A stretch of 64,000 nt of DNA, taken from NCBI GenBank assembly GCA_020544305.1, contig CP058667.1, positions 496,001-560,000 on the forward strand, given 5' to 3'. The notes below the pieces were generated by a model. It did not search any database. It was not told the DNA's origin and saw nothing but the letters and a program-made list of their open reading frames with translations. Both the position numbers and the translations under genes were made by a program. Positions 7,947 to 16,070 of this stretch are shown here, one piece after another (within the stretch, counting starts at the first letter, position 1; every line of letters begins with the position of its first letter). This stretch comes from Staphylococcus taiwanensis (GTDB taxonomy: Bacteria > Bacillota > Bacilli > Staphylococcales > Staphylococcaceae).

Positions 7947-9438
7947 TAAAAATATCGTTGTTATTGGTGGCGGATTAGGTGGTATTTCAGCTGCTATTCG
8001 TCTAGCACAAAGTGGTTATAACGTTAAACTGTATGAGAAAAATAGTCATATTGGTGGAAAGGTCAATCGCCTTGAAGAATGTGGATTCGGTTTTGATTTA
8101 GGTCCCTCTATACTCACGATGCCTTACATTTTTGAAAAATTATTCCATTACAGCAATAAAAACATGTCAGATTATGTATCAATTGAACGTTTGCCATTGC
8201 AATGGCGTAGTTTTTTTACAAACGGTGAAGTCATAGACTTATATGAAGATTTAGGTCAAATGCTTTCGAACAACACTAATTTAATGGAAGAGGATATCAA
8301 TCAAATACAACAATTTTTAGATTATGCAGCGCATATTCATCGTTTCACTGAAAAAGGCTATTTTGCGCTAGGACTTGATACAGTATCTGAGGTTATTAAA
8401 TATCAAGGTCCATTTCGTTCACTAAAAGGTGTAGATTACTTTTCAACTATGCAACAAGCGATTAATCGTTACGTCAAAAAACAAACGTTACGAGATATGT
8501 TAGGTTATTTTATCAAATATGTAGGCTCATCTTCTTATGATGCACCGGCCGTATTAACAATGTTAATTCATATGCAACATGAACAAGGATTATGGTACGT
8601 TAAAGGTGGTATTCATTTACTTGCAGAAGCATTAGAACGTTTAGCACGAGAAGAGGGTGTTGAGATACATTTTAATACTGATGTTAAAAGCATTGATACG
8701 TATTTCAATCAAGTTATAGGTGTGAGATTAAATGATGGCGCTCATGTTGAAGCGGACTATATTGTTTCAAATAGAGAAGTGATACCTACGTATCGAGACT
8801 TGCTCCATTTTTCCGAGAAAAAATTAGCACAATTAGAGAAAAAGTACGAACCGGCTAGTTCAGGTTATGTCATGCACTTAGGTGTTGATAAAGCGTATCC
8901 TCAACTTGCGCATCATAATTTCTTCTTCTCTAGTGATTCTAAGCGAAATTACCATGAAGTCTTTCATGATAAAATATTACCTCAAGATCCAACTATTTAT
9001 TTAGTGAATACGAATAAAACGGATAAAACGCAAGCACCATCCGGGCATGAGAATTTGAAAATATTACCACATATTCCATATATTCAGGAGCAACCATTTA
9101 CAGAAATGCAATATAAAGAATTTCGCGAACGTGTCTTAAATAAGTTGGAATATATGGGCCTTAGTGATTTGCGCCATCATATCGTTTATGAAGATGTCTG
9201 GACGCCACATGATATTGAAAATGAGTATAGTTCGAATAAAGGTGCAATATACGGTGTTGTAGCTGATAGAAAGAAGAATAAAGGCTTCAAATTTCCAAAA
9301 CAAAGTCAGTATTTCAAAAATTTATTTTTTGTTGGTGGGTCTGTAAATCCTGGAGGTGGCATGCCAATGGTAACGCTCAGTGGTCAACAAGTAGCAGATA
9401 AAATAAATAGTCTTGAACAAAATAATAATAAGGATTAG
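7939..9438 (+). CDS. crtP: 4,4'-diaponeurosporene oxygenase (CTG start)
   Basis: 499 residues, FAD-dependent carotenoid oxidase/desaturase family. The dinucleotide-binding motif [16 protein letters not shown] (about 6-21) precedes any ATG in this frame; the first ATG (8119) would remove it. Upstream stops limit the start to the CTG at 7939, which overlaps the crtO stop as CTGACTAA. From memory S. aureus has ATGACTAA at this junction, so this looks like an ATG-to-CTG change. GAGGCGAG upstream can serve as ribosome site. The conserved C-terminus ([15 protein letters not shown]) is intact. It oxidises the terminal methyl of 4,4'-diaponeurosporene toward diaponeurosporenoate, at the membrane. Confidence 0.9.
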   Translation: MTNKNIVVIGGGLGGISAAIRLAQSGYNVKLYEKNSHIGGKVNRLEECGFGFDLGPSILTMPYIFEKLFHYSNKNMSDYVSIERLPLQWRSFFTNGEVIDLYEDLGQMLSNNTNLMEEDINQIQQFLDYAAHIHRFTEKGYFALGLDTVSEVIKYQGPFRSLKGVDYFSTMQQAINRYVKKQTLRDMLGYFIKYVGSSSYDAPAVLTMLIHMQHEQGLWYVKGGIHLLAEALERLAREEGVEIHFNTDVKSIDTYFNQVIGVRLNDGAHVEADYIVSNREVIPTYRDLLHFSEKKLAQLEKKYEPASSGYVMHLGVDKAYPQLAHHNFFFSSDSKRNYHEVFHDKILPQDPTIYLVNTNKTDKTQAPSGHENLKILPHIPYIQEQPFTEMQYKEFRERVLNKLEYMGLSDLRHHIVYEDVWTPHDIENEYSSNKGAIYGVVADRKKNKGFKFPKQSQYFKNLFFVGGSVNPGGGMPMVTLSGQQVADKINSLEQNNNKD

Positions 9439-9459
9439 TGGTCTAGGGGTGAGTCGCTT

Positions 9460-10587
9460 ATGAGAAAATTAGAAGCACTGCTACATGGTGCGATAGGCGT
9501 TTCATGTTTAAGTGGCTATTTGATGTATAATAGACGTCATTTGTTACATTTTCAAAAGGATAAAATAAAAAGTAAATCACAGGCCGTTAGTGTGATTATT
9601 CCTGCTCGAGATGAGGCACAGCGGATACATAGATTGTTACAAAGCTTAACTAAGCAAACAGTACAAGCAGAAGTCATCGTTATGGATGATGATTCACAAG
9701 ATGAAACTGCAAAAATTGCACAACAATTTGGTGCTCAAGTATACCGTGTACCTTCTAATAAAAAAGGTGAGAAATGGTATGGCAAATCGTATGCCTGTTA
9801 TCAAGGTGTAAAGTACACTACTTCAGACATATTGATATTTATGGATGCGGATGTAGAATTATTAAGTCACTATGCACTTGAAGCAATCATACAAACCTAT
9901 GCTGAACAACAATATCGAGGGTTACTTAGTGTTCAACCATATCACATTGTACATAAACCATATGAACAAATGTCAGCTTTATTTAATTTAATGACCATTG
10001 TAGGGATGAATACATTTTCATCGGTCGCGTGTAAAGCGTCACAAACATTAGCGTTTGGTCCGGTTACTGTTATGAACCAAACCGATTATACTATCACGCA
10101 AGGGCATCTTAATGCTCAAGCACATATTATTGAAGGTTTTGCCCTAGGACAAGCGTTTCATCAACATCAATTGCCAGTCACAAGATATGAAGGTCAAGGT
10201 TATGTAGGCTTTAGAATGTATGAAGAAGGACCAAAATCTTTCATTGAAGGCTGGACTAAGCATTTAGCGGTAGGAGCTACTGAAACGCAAAGTCGTATTA
10301 TGATGCTTATTATTATATGGATGTTAGGTATTGTCACTTCAACCATTGCAATCATCACGAGTTTAAAAGTGAAATCATTGTCAACGAGACGATTATGTGT
10401 ATCATATGGATTATACACATTACAATTTATAAAATTACATCGACGGGTTGGCCGATTTTCACTGATGTATTTAACAGTTAATCCAATTTTGTTTATAGTA
10501 TTTATTTTAATATTTATCAATTCATTTCGTCACATTCATCTTACAAAACAGGTAAAATGGAAGGGACGAATATATACTATTAATTAA
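9460..10587 (+). CDS. crtQ: 4,4'-diaponeurosporenoate glycosyltransferase
   Basis: 375 residues, the usual length for CrtQ. An N-terminal hydrophobic segment is followed by a GT-A family 2 glycosyltransferase domain: VSVIIPARDEAQRI, the nucleotide-binding VMDDDSQDE and the DXD-like IFMDADVEL (about 124-132). Hydrophobic helices close the C-terminus (LIIIWMLGIVTSTIAIITSL). It esterifies glucose at C1 with diaponeurosporenoate. GGGGTGAG precedes the ATG; it lies 21 bp after crtP and 20 bp before crtM within the operon. Confidence 0.92.
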   Translation: MRKLEALLHGAIGVSCLSGYLMYNRRHLLHFQKDKIKSKSQAVSVIIPARDEAQRIHRLLQSLTKQTVQAEVIVMDDDSQDETAKIAQQFGAQVYRVPSNKKGEKWYGKSYACYQGVKYTTSDILIFMDADVELLSHYALEAIIQTYAEQQYRGLLSVQPYHIVHKPYEQMSALFNLMTIVGMNTFSSVACKASQTLAFGPVTVMNQTDYTITQGHLNAQAHIIEGFALGQAFHQHQLPVTRYEGQGYVGFRMYEEGPKSFIEGWTKHLAVGATETQSRIMMLIIIWMLGIVTSTIAIITSLKVKSLSTRRLCVSYGLYTLQFIKLHRRVGRFSLMYLTVNPILFIVFILIFINSFRHIHLTKQVKWKGRIYTIN

Positions 10588-10607
10588 CGTTTAACAGGGG
10601 GTTCTCC

Positions 10608-11471
10608 ATGAGAACATTAGAAGAAAGTTATCAATATTGTCATCAAATTATGAAAGAATATTCGAAAAGTTTTTCATATGCCTTTGATATGCTACCAGAG
10701 CAACAACGACAAGCTGTATGGGCGATTTATGCCGTATGTCGCATTGTTGATGACAGTATCGATATTCATCAAGATGTGGACTATTTACATAAAATTCGTA
10801 GAGATGTTCAGTCAATAGAACAACAAACCCATTTGCCTACTACATTTGAAAGTGATGAACGTATAATGACGGCGTTTGCCGATACTGCTACACATTTTCA
10901 AATGAATTATCAGGCCCTCTACGACTTGATTGATACGGTCGAAGCGGATCAACATTTCGAAATGTTTGAGACAGATCGTGGGTTATTAGATTACTGTTAT
11001 GGTGTTGCTGGTACAGTGGGTGTATTACTAATACCTATTTTATCTACGCCGCCTACAGATGAAGCTTATGACTATGGTAAACAACTCGGTGAAGCACTGC
11101 AATTAACAAATATTTTAAGAGATGTCGGTGAAGATTATCATAATGGACGTATTTACTTTAGTATTGAACGTTTAAATGAGTTCGATGTATCGATTGAAGA
11201 AGAAGTTCAAAGAGATAAGCCTTCTGATAATTATATTAAAATATGGGAATACTATGCTACGTTAGCTGACAATGATTATGATGAGGTACTTAACCATTTG
11301 TATGTCTATAATGAAGAATCACGCATGATTATTGAATTAGCAGCTCAAGTATATCGAGGCATTTTGACAGAAGTGCGAAAAGCGAATTATACACTAAACG
11401 AGCGTGTATATGTCTCAAAATGGAAGAAACATAAAATCAACCGCAAATTAAAGAAAAAATATAAATCATAG
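10608..11471 (+). CDS. crtM: Dehydrosqualene synthase (diapophytoene synthase)
   Basis: 287 residues, the same length as S. aureus CrtM. Both Asp-rich motifs of the squalene/phytoene synthase family are present: VDDSID (about 47-52) and LRDVGEDYHNGRIYF (about 171-185). It condenses two farnesyl diphosphates head to head into 4,4'-diapophytoene, the committed step of the pathway. CAGGGGG precedes the ATG. It is followed after 11 bp by crtN. Substrate ultimately comes from the mevalonate genes, whose upper part lies at 29.5-33.4 kb. Confidence 0.95.
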   Translation: MRTLEESYQYCHQIMKEYSKSFSYAFDMLPEQQRQAVWAIYAVCRIVDDSIDIHQDVDYLHKIRRDVQSIEQQTHLPTTFESDERIMTAFADTATHFQMNYQALYDLIDTVEADQHFEMFETDRGLLDYCYGVAGTVGVLLIPILSTPPTDEAYDYGKQLGEALQLTNILRDVGEDYHNGRIYFSIERLNEFDVSIEEEVQRDKPSDNYIKIWEYYATLADNDYDEVLNHLYVYNEESRMIIELAAQVYRGILTEVRKANYTLNERVYVSKWKKHKINRKLKKKYKS

Positions 11472-11482
11472 GTGGGTCATAT

Positions 11483-12988
11483 ATGGAAATAGCTGTAGTG
11501 GGTGCAGGTGTGACTGGTTTAGCAGCGGCTGCAAGGTTAGCTTCTCAAGGTCATCAAGTAACAATCTTCAAAAAAAATGAACAAGTTGGCGGACGTATGA
11601 GTCAATTTAAAAAGGATGGATTCACCTTTGATATGGGTCCAACCATTGCTATGGTACCAGATGTGTATAAAGCAGTGTTTGAAGAAAGTGGTAAGCATTA
11701 CGAAGATTATATTGATATGAGACCGCTCACACATATCTTTGATATTTATTTCTCAGATAAAGATAAAGTAAGTGTATCGACTGACTTGGCACAATTAAGT
11801 CAAACGTTAGAAGCAATTGAGCCAGGTTCGACACAAGGATTTATGCAATTCTTAACGGATGTGTATAAACGATATGAAGTCGCACGTAAGTATTTTTTAG
11901 AACGCACATTTCGTAAACCAAGTGAATTCTATAATCCGCTTACTTTATATCGAGGGCTAAAATTAAAGACATTTAATAAAGCGAATCAGCTGATTGATAA
12001 TTACATTGAAAATGAAAAGATTCGTAAACTGCTTGCATTCCAAACGTTGTATATCGGTATTGATCCTAAGCAAGGTCCATCCATTTACTCAATTATTCCA
12101 ATGATTGAGATGGTACATGGTGTTCATTATATTAAAGGCGGTATGTATGGATTTGCGCAAGGTTTACTTAAACTGGGTCAAGATTTAGGTGTTAAAGTGC
12201 AGTTAAATGCAGATGTTCAAGAAATTATCATCGATCCTAAATTCAAACGTGCTGATGGATTGCGTGTTAATGATAATATTCACCGCTTTGATAAAGTATT
12301 ATGTACAGCTGATTTTCCATATGTGGCACAACATCTAATGCCAGCTCACTCACCTTTAAAACAATATCCTCCTGAAAAGGTAGATAATATGGATTATTCA
12401 TGTTCTGCATTCTTAATTTATGCAGGCATTGATAGAGAATTACGTGATAAAGTACATGTACATAATGTCGTCTTTGCTGAAGACTTTAGAGGTAATATAG
12501 ATGATATTTTTGGTGGTAAAATGCCACATGATCCTTCATTATATCTTTATTTCCCTGCGGTAGAAGATGAAGCATTAGCACCTAAAGGACAGGTAGGGAT
12601 GTACGTGCTTATGCCAGTACCTGAATTGAAAACGGGCGACATTGATTGGACGAATCCAGCAACGATTGAACAAGCTAAAGACATTGTATATAGCAAGATT
12701 GAGACTATTGAGGCACTCAAAGATGTGAGAAAAGATGTTGTATCAGAGACAATCTTTACACCGCTAGACTTTGAAAGCCGCTATAATGCGAAATTTGGTA
12801 CTGCCTTTGGTTTAATGCCAACACTGTCACAAAGTAATTATTATCGACCAGCAAATGTTTCAAAAGAATATAAAGATTTATATTTTGCAGGGGCAAGCAC
12901 ACACCCAGGGGCAGGCGTTCCGATTGTCTTAACAAGTGCCAAGATTACTGCAGAAGCAATGCTAGAAGATATTAATCGTAGGGTGTAA
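11483..12988 (+). CDS. crtN: 4,4'-diapophytoene desaturase (dehydrosqualene desaturase)
   Basis: 501 residues, FAD-binding phytoene-desaturase family. The N-terminal motif is VVGAGVTGLAAAARLASQG (about 5-23), followed by GGRMSQFKKDGFTFDMGPT; the C-terminal family signature is FAGASTHPGAGVPIV. It desaturates diapophytoene to the yellow 4,4'-diaponeurosporene. GTGGGT upstream of the ATG gives a modest ribosome site. It is the last gene of crtOPQMN; no strong terminator is seen between its stop and the promoter at 13026. Confidence 0.95.
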   Translation: MEIAVVGAGVTGLAAAARLASQGHQVTIFKKNEQVGGRMSQFKKDGFTFDMGPTIAMVPDVYKAVFEESGKHYEDYIDMRPLTHIFDIYFSDKDKVSVSTDLAQLSQTLEAIEPGSTQGFMQFLTDVYKRYEVARKYFLERTFRKPSEFYNPLTLYRGLKLKTFNKANQLIDNYIENEKIRKLLAFQTLYIGIDPKQGPSIYSIIPMIEMVHGVHYIKGGMYGFAQGLLKLGQDLGVKVQLNADVQEIIIDPKFKRADGLRVNDNIHRFDKVLCTADFPYVAQHLMPAHSPLKQYPPEKVDNMDYSCSAFLIYAGIDRELRDKVHVHNVVFAEDFRGNIDDIFGGKMPHDPSLYLYFPAVEDEALAPKGQVGMYVLMPVPELKTGDIDWTNPATIEQAKDIVYSKIETIEALKDVRKDVVSETIFTPLDFESRYNAKFGTAFGLMPTLSQSNYYRPANVSKEYKDLYFAGASTHPGAGVPIVLTSAKITAEAMLEDINRRV

Positions 12989-13025
12989 TCTCTACGATTA
13001 TACATATATCAGAAAATTTTAAATA

Positions 13026-13053
13026 TTGACAATAATTGTCGAACTGATACAAT
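13026..13053 (+). promoter_or_regulatory. SigA-type promoter of the SAM-riboswitch operon
   Basis: TTGACA (13026-13031), a 16-bp spacer and TACAAT (13048-13053), ending about 18 bp before the aptamer starts. Confidence 0.7.
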
Positions 13054-13070
13054 GAATATTAATTCGATAG

Positions 13071-13177
13071 ACTTATCTAGAGAAGTGAAGGGATTTGGCC
13101 CGATGAAACTTCAGCAACAGACTTAAAAGATAAAAGCACTGTGCTAATTCCAAAGAGGTTGTACCTCAAAGATAAGT
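13071..13177 (+). ncRNA. SAM-I (S-box) riboswitch aptamer
   Basis: The P1 stem pairs ACTTATC (13071-13077) with GATAAGT (13171-13177). Between them are the diagnostic S-box blocks: AGAGAAGTGAAGGGATTTGG, CCCGATGAAACTTCAGCAAC and GTGCTAATTCC. The aptamer binds S-adenosylmethionine, and high SAM stabilises P1. The 3' strand of P1 is followed by AAGTGTCATATA (13174-13185), which can pair with TATATGTCACTT (about 13198-13209) as antiterminator, competing with the terminator below. Confidence 0.95.
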
Positions 13178-13194
13178 GTCATATACATAGCTAA

Positions 13195-13236
13195 GCTATA
13201 TGTCACTTTTATGAGAAAGTGGTGTATAGCTTTTTT
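13195..13236 (+). terminator. SAM-responsive terminator (expression platform)
   Basis: GCTATATGTCACTTT (13195-13209) pairs with AAAGTGGTGTATAGC (13216-13230) through twelve canonical and three G-U pairs, then six T. It is mutually exclusive with the upstream antiterminator, so SAM should turn transcription off. Confidence 0.9.
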
Positions 13237-13256
13237 AAATTTTAAGGAGGTAAAGC

Positions 13257-14420
13257 ATGTCAATTTCAAAACGATTAGAAGCGATTCCAGATAGTTATTT
13301 TGGTAAAACAATGGGACGTAAAGTCGAGCACGGTCCATTACCACTTATTAATATGGCAGTAGGTATACCTGATGGCGAAACACCTAAAGGTATTGTTGAT
13401 CATTTTGCAGAAGCGATCCGTATTCCAGAGAATCAGAAATATGGTGCGTTCCATGGAAAAGAATCCTTTAAAGAAGCCATTGTCAATTTTTATCAACGTC
13501 AATATGGTGTGACGTTAGATAAAGATGAAGAAGTATGTATCCTCTATGGAACTAAGAATGGCTTAGTCGCATTACCGACATGCGTTGTCAATCCAGGAGA
13601 GAATGTATTATTACCTGATCCTGGTTATACAGACTATCTAGCTGGGGTCATGTTGGCAGATGCACATCCAATACCACTTAACTTAGCGCCTCCGGATTAT
13701 TTACCTGAGTGGAATCAATTAGATCAAGATATACTTGAAAATACAGCATTAGTTTATTTAACTTACCCTAATAATCCAACCGGTTCAACTGCAACACAAG
13801 CAGTATTTGATGAGGCAATTGAGAAATTTAGGAATACTAAGACCAAAATTGTACATGACTTTGCATATAGTGCCTTTGGCTTTGATGCCAAAAATCCAAG
13901 TATTTTAGCTTCTGAACATGGCAAAGACGTCGCGATTGAAATCTTTTCATTATCTAAAGGTTATAATATGTCAGGATTTCGCGTGGGATTTGCGGTAGGC
14001 AACAAAGAGATGATTCAAGCTTTGAAAAAGTATCAAACACATACGAACGCAGGTATGTTTGGTGCTTTACAAGATGCTGCCACATACGCCTTAAACCATT
14101 ATGATGACTTCTTAGAGCAGCAGAACGTTACTTTTAAACGTAGACGAGATACGTTTGAACAACGTTTAAGCGAAGCCAAGCTACCATTTGTGCATTCTAA
14201 AGGTGGTATTTACTCATGGCTCCAAACGCCACCAGGTTATGATAGCGAGCAATTTGAACAATACTTATTAAAAGAACAATCGATATTAGTTGCACCAGGT
14301 ATACCATTCGGTGAAAATGGCCGTCATTATGTACGCATTTCGCTCGCATTAGATGATGAACAATTGGCAGAAGCGGCTAAACGATTAGCCTCACTATCAT
14401 ATTTATATAATGAGCAATAA
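13257..14420 (+). CDS. Class I/II PLP-dependent aminotransferase, SAM-riboswitch controlled
   Basis: 387 residues, fold type I aminotransferase: YPNNPTG substrate/PLP region, HDFAYSAFGF and the Schiff-base lysine in SLSKGYNMSGFRVG (about residue 234). AAGGAGGT precedes the ATG. The SAM riboswitch in its leader links it to methionine or sulfur metabolism; transamination between methionine and 4-methylthio-2-oxobutyrate is a reasonable inference. Members of this group have been annotated variously as aspartate, aromatic or LL-diaminopimelate-type aminotransferases. The next gene, 29 bp downstream, encodes a D-2-hydroxyacid dehydrogenase that would share the 2-oxoacid product. Confidence 0.85.
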   Translation: MSISKRLEAIPDSYFGKTMGRKVEHGPLPLINMAVGIPDGETPKGIVDHFAEAIRIPENQKYGAFHGKESFKEAIVNFYQRQYGVTLDKDEEVCILYGTKNGLVALPTCVVNPGENVLLPDPGYTDYLAGVMLADAHPIPLNLAPPDYLPEWNQLDQDILENTALVYLTYPNNPTGSTATQAVFDEAIEKFRNTKTKIVHDFAYSAFGFDAKNPSILASEHGKDVAIEIFSLSKGYNMSGFRVGFAVGNKEMIQALKKYQTHTNAGMFGALQDAATYALNHYDDFLEQQNVTFKRRRDTFEQRLSEAKLPFVHSKGGIYSWLQTPPGYDSEQFEQYLLKEQSILVAPGIPFGENGRHYVRISLALDDEQLAEAAKRLASLSYLYNEQ

Positions 14421-14449
14421 AAAGGCAACATGAGAAAGGATGATAAGTT

Positions 14450-15448
14450 ATGACTAAAATCAAAATTATGAGTGTAAGAGATGAAGATATTCCATATATT
14501 GAAGAATGGGCGGAGACACATCATGTAGAAGTAGAATTAAATAAAGACATCTTAACAGAAGATAATGTTGACAGTGTACAAGGATTTGATGGTTTATCTT
14601 TATCGCAACAACATCCAATTTCAGAAGAGGTATTTGCGACGTTACAACGCTTTGGGATTAAACAAATTGCCCAACGCAGTGCGGGGTTTGATACGTATGA
14701 TTTAGACCTTGCTACGAAATATGACATCATCATATCTAATGTTCCGTCATATTCACCAAGTTCAATTGCAGAGTTTGCAGTTACACAAGCCATTAATATT
14801 GTAAGAAATCAAAATGATATTCAACGTAAACTCCATGACTATGATTTTCGATGGGAACCGTCAATTCTTTCACGTTCGATTAGTGATTTAACCGTTGTTG
14901 TGATTGGCACAGGACGCATTGGTTCTATAACGGCTAAGATATTTGCTAAAGGTTATGATAGTAAAGTAGTAGCCTATGATCCTTTTCCTAATGAAAATGT
15001 AGCAAAATACGTGGACTATAAAGATACCATTACTGAAGCATTAGCTGAAGCGGATATTGTTTCAGTACATATTCCAGCTACAAAATATAATCCACATTTA
15101 TTTGATGAAACGATGTTTGCACAATTTAAAAAGGATGCAGTATTTGTCAACGCAGCGAGAGGATCTATTGTTGATACAAAAGCGTTACTCGCAGCCATTG
15201 ATAATGGACATATCAAAGGCGCAGCACTCGATACGTATGAATATGAACGAGGATTATTCCCAGGAGATTACAGAGGCAAAGCATTAAATGATGATTTATT
15301 AGATGAGTTAATTGCACGTGAGGATATATGGTTAACGCCACATATTGCTTTTTATACTGATGCAGCTGTGAAAAATTTAATTGTCGATGCTTTAGATGCA
15401 ACGATTGAAGTGCTTGAGACTGGAACGACTCAATTAAGAGTAAATTAA
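14450..15448 (+). CDS. D-2-hydroxyacid dehydrogenase (D-lactate dehydrogenase family)
   Basis: 332 residues of the D-isomer-specific 2-hydroxyacid dehydrogenase family. The NAD-binding motif VVIGTGRIGS lies at about 150-159, and the C-terminal catalytic region includes NAARGSIVD and TPHIAFYT (His). AGAAAGGA precedes the ATG. The family normally reduces pyruvate or other 2-oxoacids to D-hydroxyacids in the cytosol. Being the second gene behind a SAM riboswitch, its physiological substrate may be 4-methylthio-2-oxobutyrate or another transamination product rather than pyruvate. That is inference; sequence alone cannot separate the two. Confidence 0.85.
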   Translation: MTKIKIMSVRDEDIPYIEEWAETHHVEVELNKDILTEDNVDSVQGFDGLSLSQQHPISEEVFATLQRFGIKQIAQRSAGFDTYDLDLATKYDIIISNVPSYSPSSIAEFAVTQAINIVRNQNDIQRKLHDYDFRWEPSILSRSISDLTVVVIGTGRIGSITAKIFAKGYDSKVVAYDPFPNENVAKYVDYKDTITEALAEADIVSVHIPATKYNPHLFDETMFAQFKKDAVFVNAARGSIVDTKALLAAIDNGHIKGAALDTYEYERGLFPGDYRGKALNDDLLDELIAREDIWLTPHIAFYTDAAVKNLIVDALDATIEVLETGTTQLRVN

Positions 15449-15454
15449 AAAATA

Positions 15455-15512
15455 GAGTGGAAGTGGGACTGAACTCATATAGAATTCATCATCCTACTTC
15501 CACTCCATTCAT
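15455..15512 (+). terminator. Rho-independent terminator
   Basis: GAGTGGAAGTGGGA (15455-15468) pairs with a TCCTACTTCCACTC arm (about 15492-15505) across a 23-nt loop. It directly follows the dehydrogenase stop. Confidence 0.75.
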
Positions 15513-15515
15513 TTT

Positions 15516-15793
15516 CGTCCAAATCCAAACCGCATTAGTCCAGACCTTATTGACGGCTTACCTAATGCAGGATTTTTGTCGAAAGCACTCAAAGTTCGTC
15601 AAAACTTGAAAAGCAGTTTTGCTCACTTTTCGGTTTCGCCCAAATCCAAACCGCATTAGTTCAGACCTTATTGACGGCTTACCTAATGCAGGATTTTTGT
15701 CGAAAGCACTCAAAGTTCGTCAAAACTTGAAAAGCAGTTTTGCTCACTTTTCGGTTTCGTCCAAATCCAAACCTCATTAGTCCAGACCTTATT
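15516..15793. repeat. 121-bp tandem intergenic repeat, 2.3 copies
   Basis: Copies begin at 15516, 15637 and 15758, an exact 121-bp period. The first two copies are nearly identical (a T/C difference near the start of each and another at about position 24); the third stops after about 36 bp. Each full copy contains an arm pair that can fold (AAAACTTGAAAAGCAGTTTTGC). The truncated third copy runs into the stop codon of copZ (15789-15791). No coding sequence is seen here; it resembles a short dispersed intergenic repeat. Confidence 0.9.
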
Positions 15794-16004
15794 TTACATC
15801 GTAGCCTTGATCTTCAATGGCTTCTTTCATTTGTTCTAAAGAAACTCTATTTTCATCATAATCAACTCTAACTTGTTTTTTATCTAAATCTACTTCTGCT
15901 GAAGTTACGCCATTTAATTTAGCTAATGCTGATTCAACAGCATTTCTGCAATGATCGCAGCTCATACCTTCTACGTTAATTACTTCATTAATCATCATTG
16001 TCAC
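15789..16004 (-). CDS. copZ: Copper chaperone CopZ
   Basis: A 71-residue heavy-metal-associated (HMA) domain with the Cu(I)-binding motif GMSCDHC (about 14-20) and a ferredoxin-like pattern through to GYDVK. It carries cytosolic Cu(I) to the CopA efflux ATPase. GGAGGTGAC precedes the ATG. It is transcribed after copA, 66 bp downstream. Its stop codon lies inside the third copy of the 121-bp repeat, so repeat-derived sequence forms the 3' end of the transcript. Confidence 0.95.
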   Translation of the reverse strand: MTMMINEVINVEGMSCDHCRNAVESALAKLNGVTSAEVDLDKKQVRVDYDENRVSLEQMKEAIEDQGYDVK

Positions 16005-16070
16005 CTCCGAAGTACCTCATTAGTTATATACCCATATTCTACTCTTTTTTTAAAATTATTAAACTAAATT

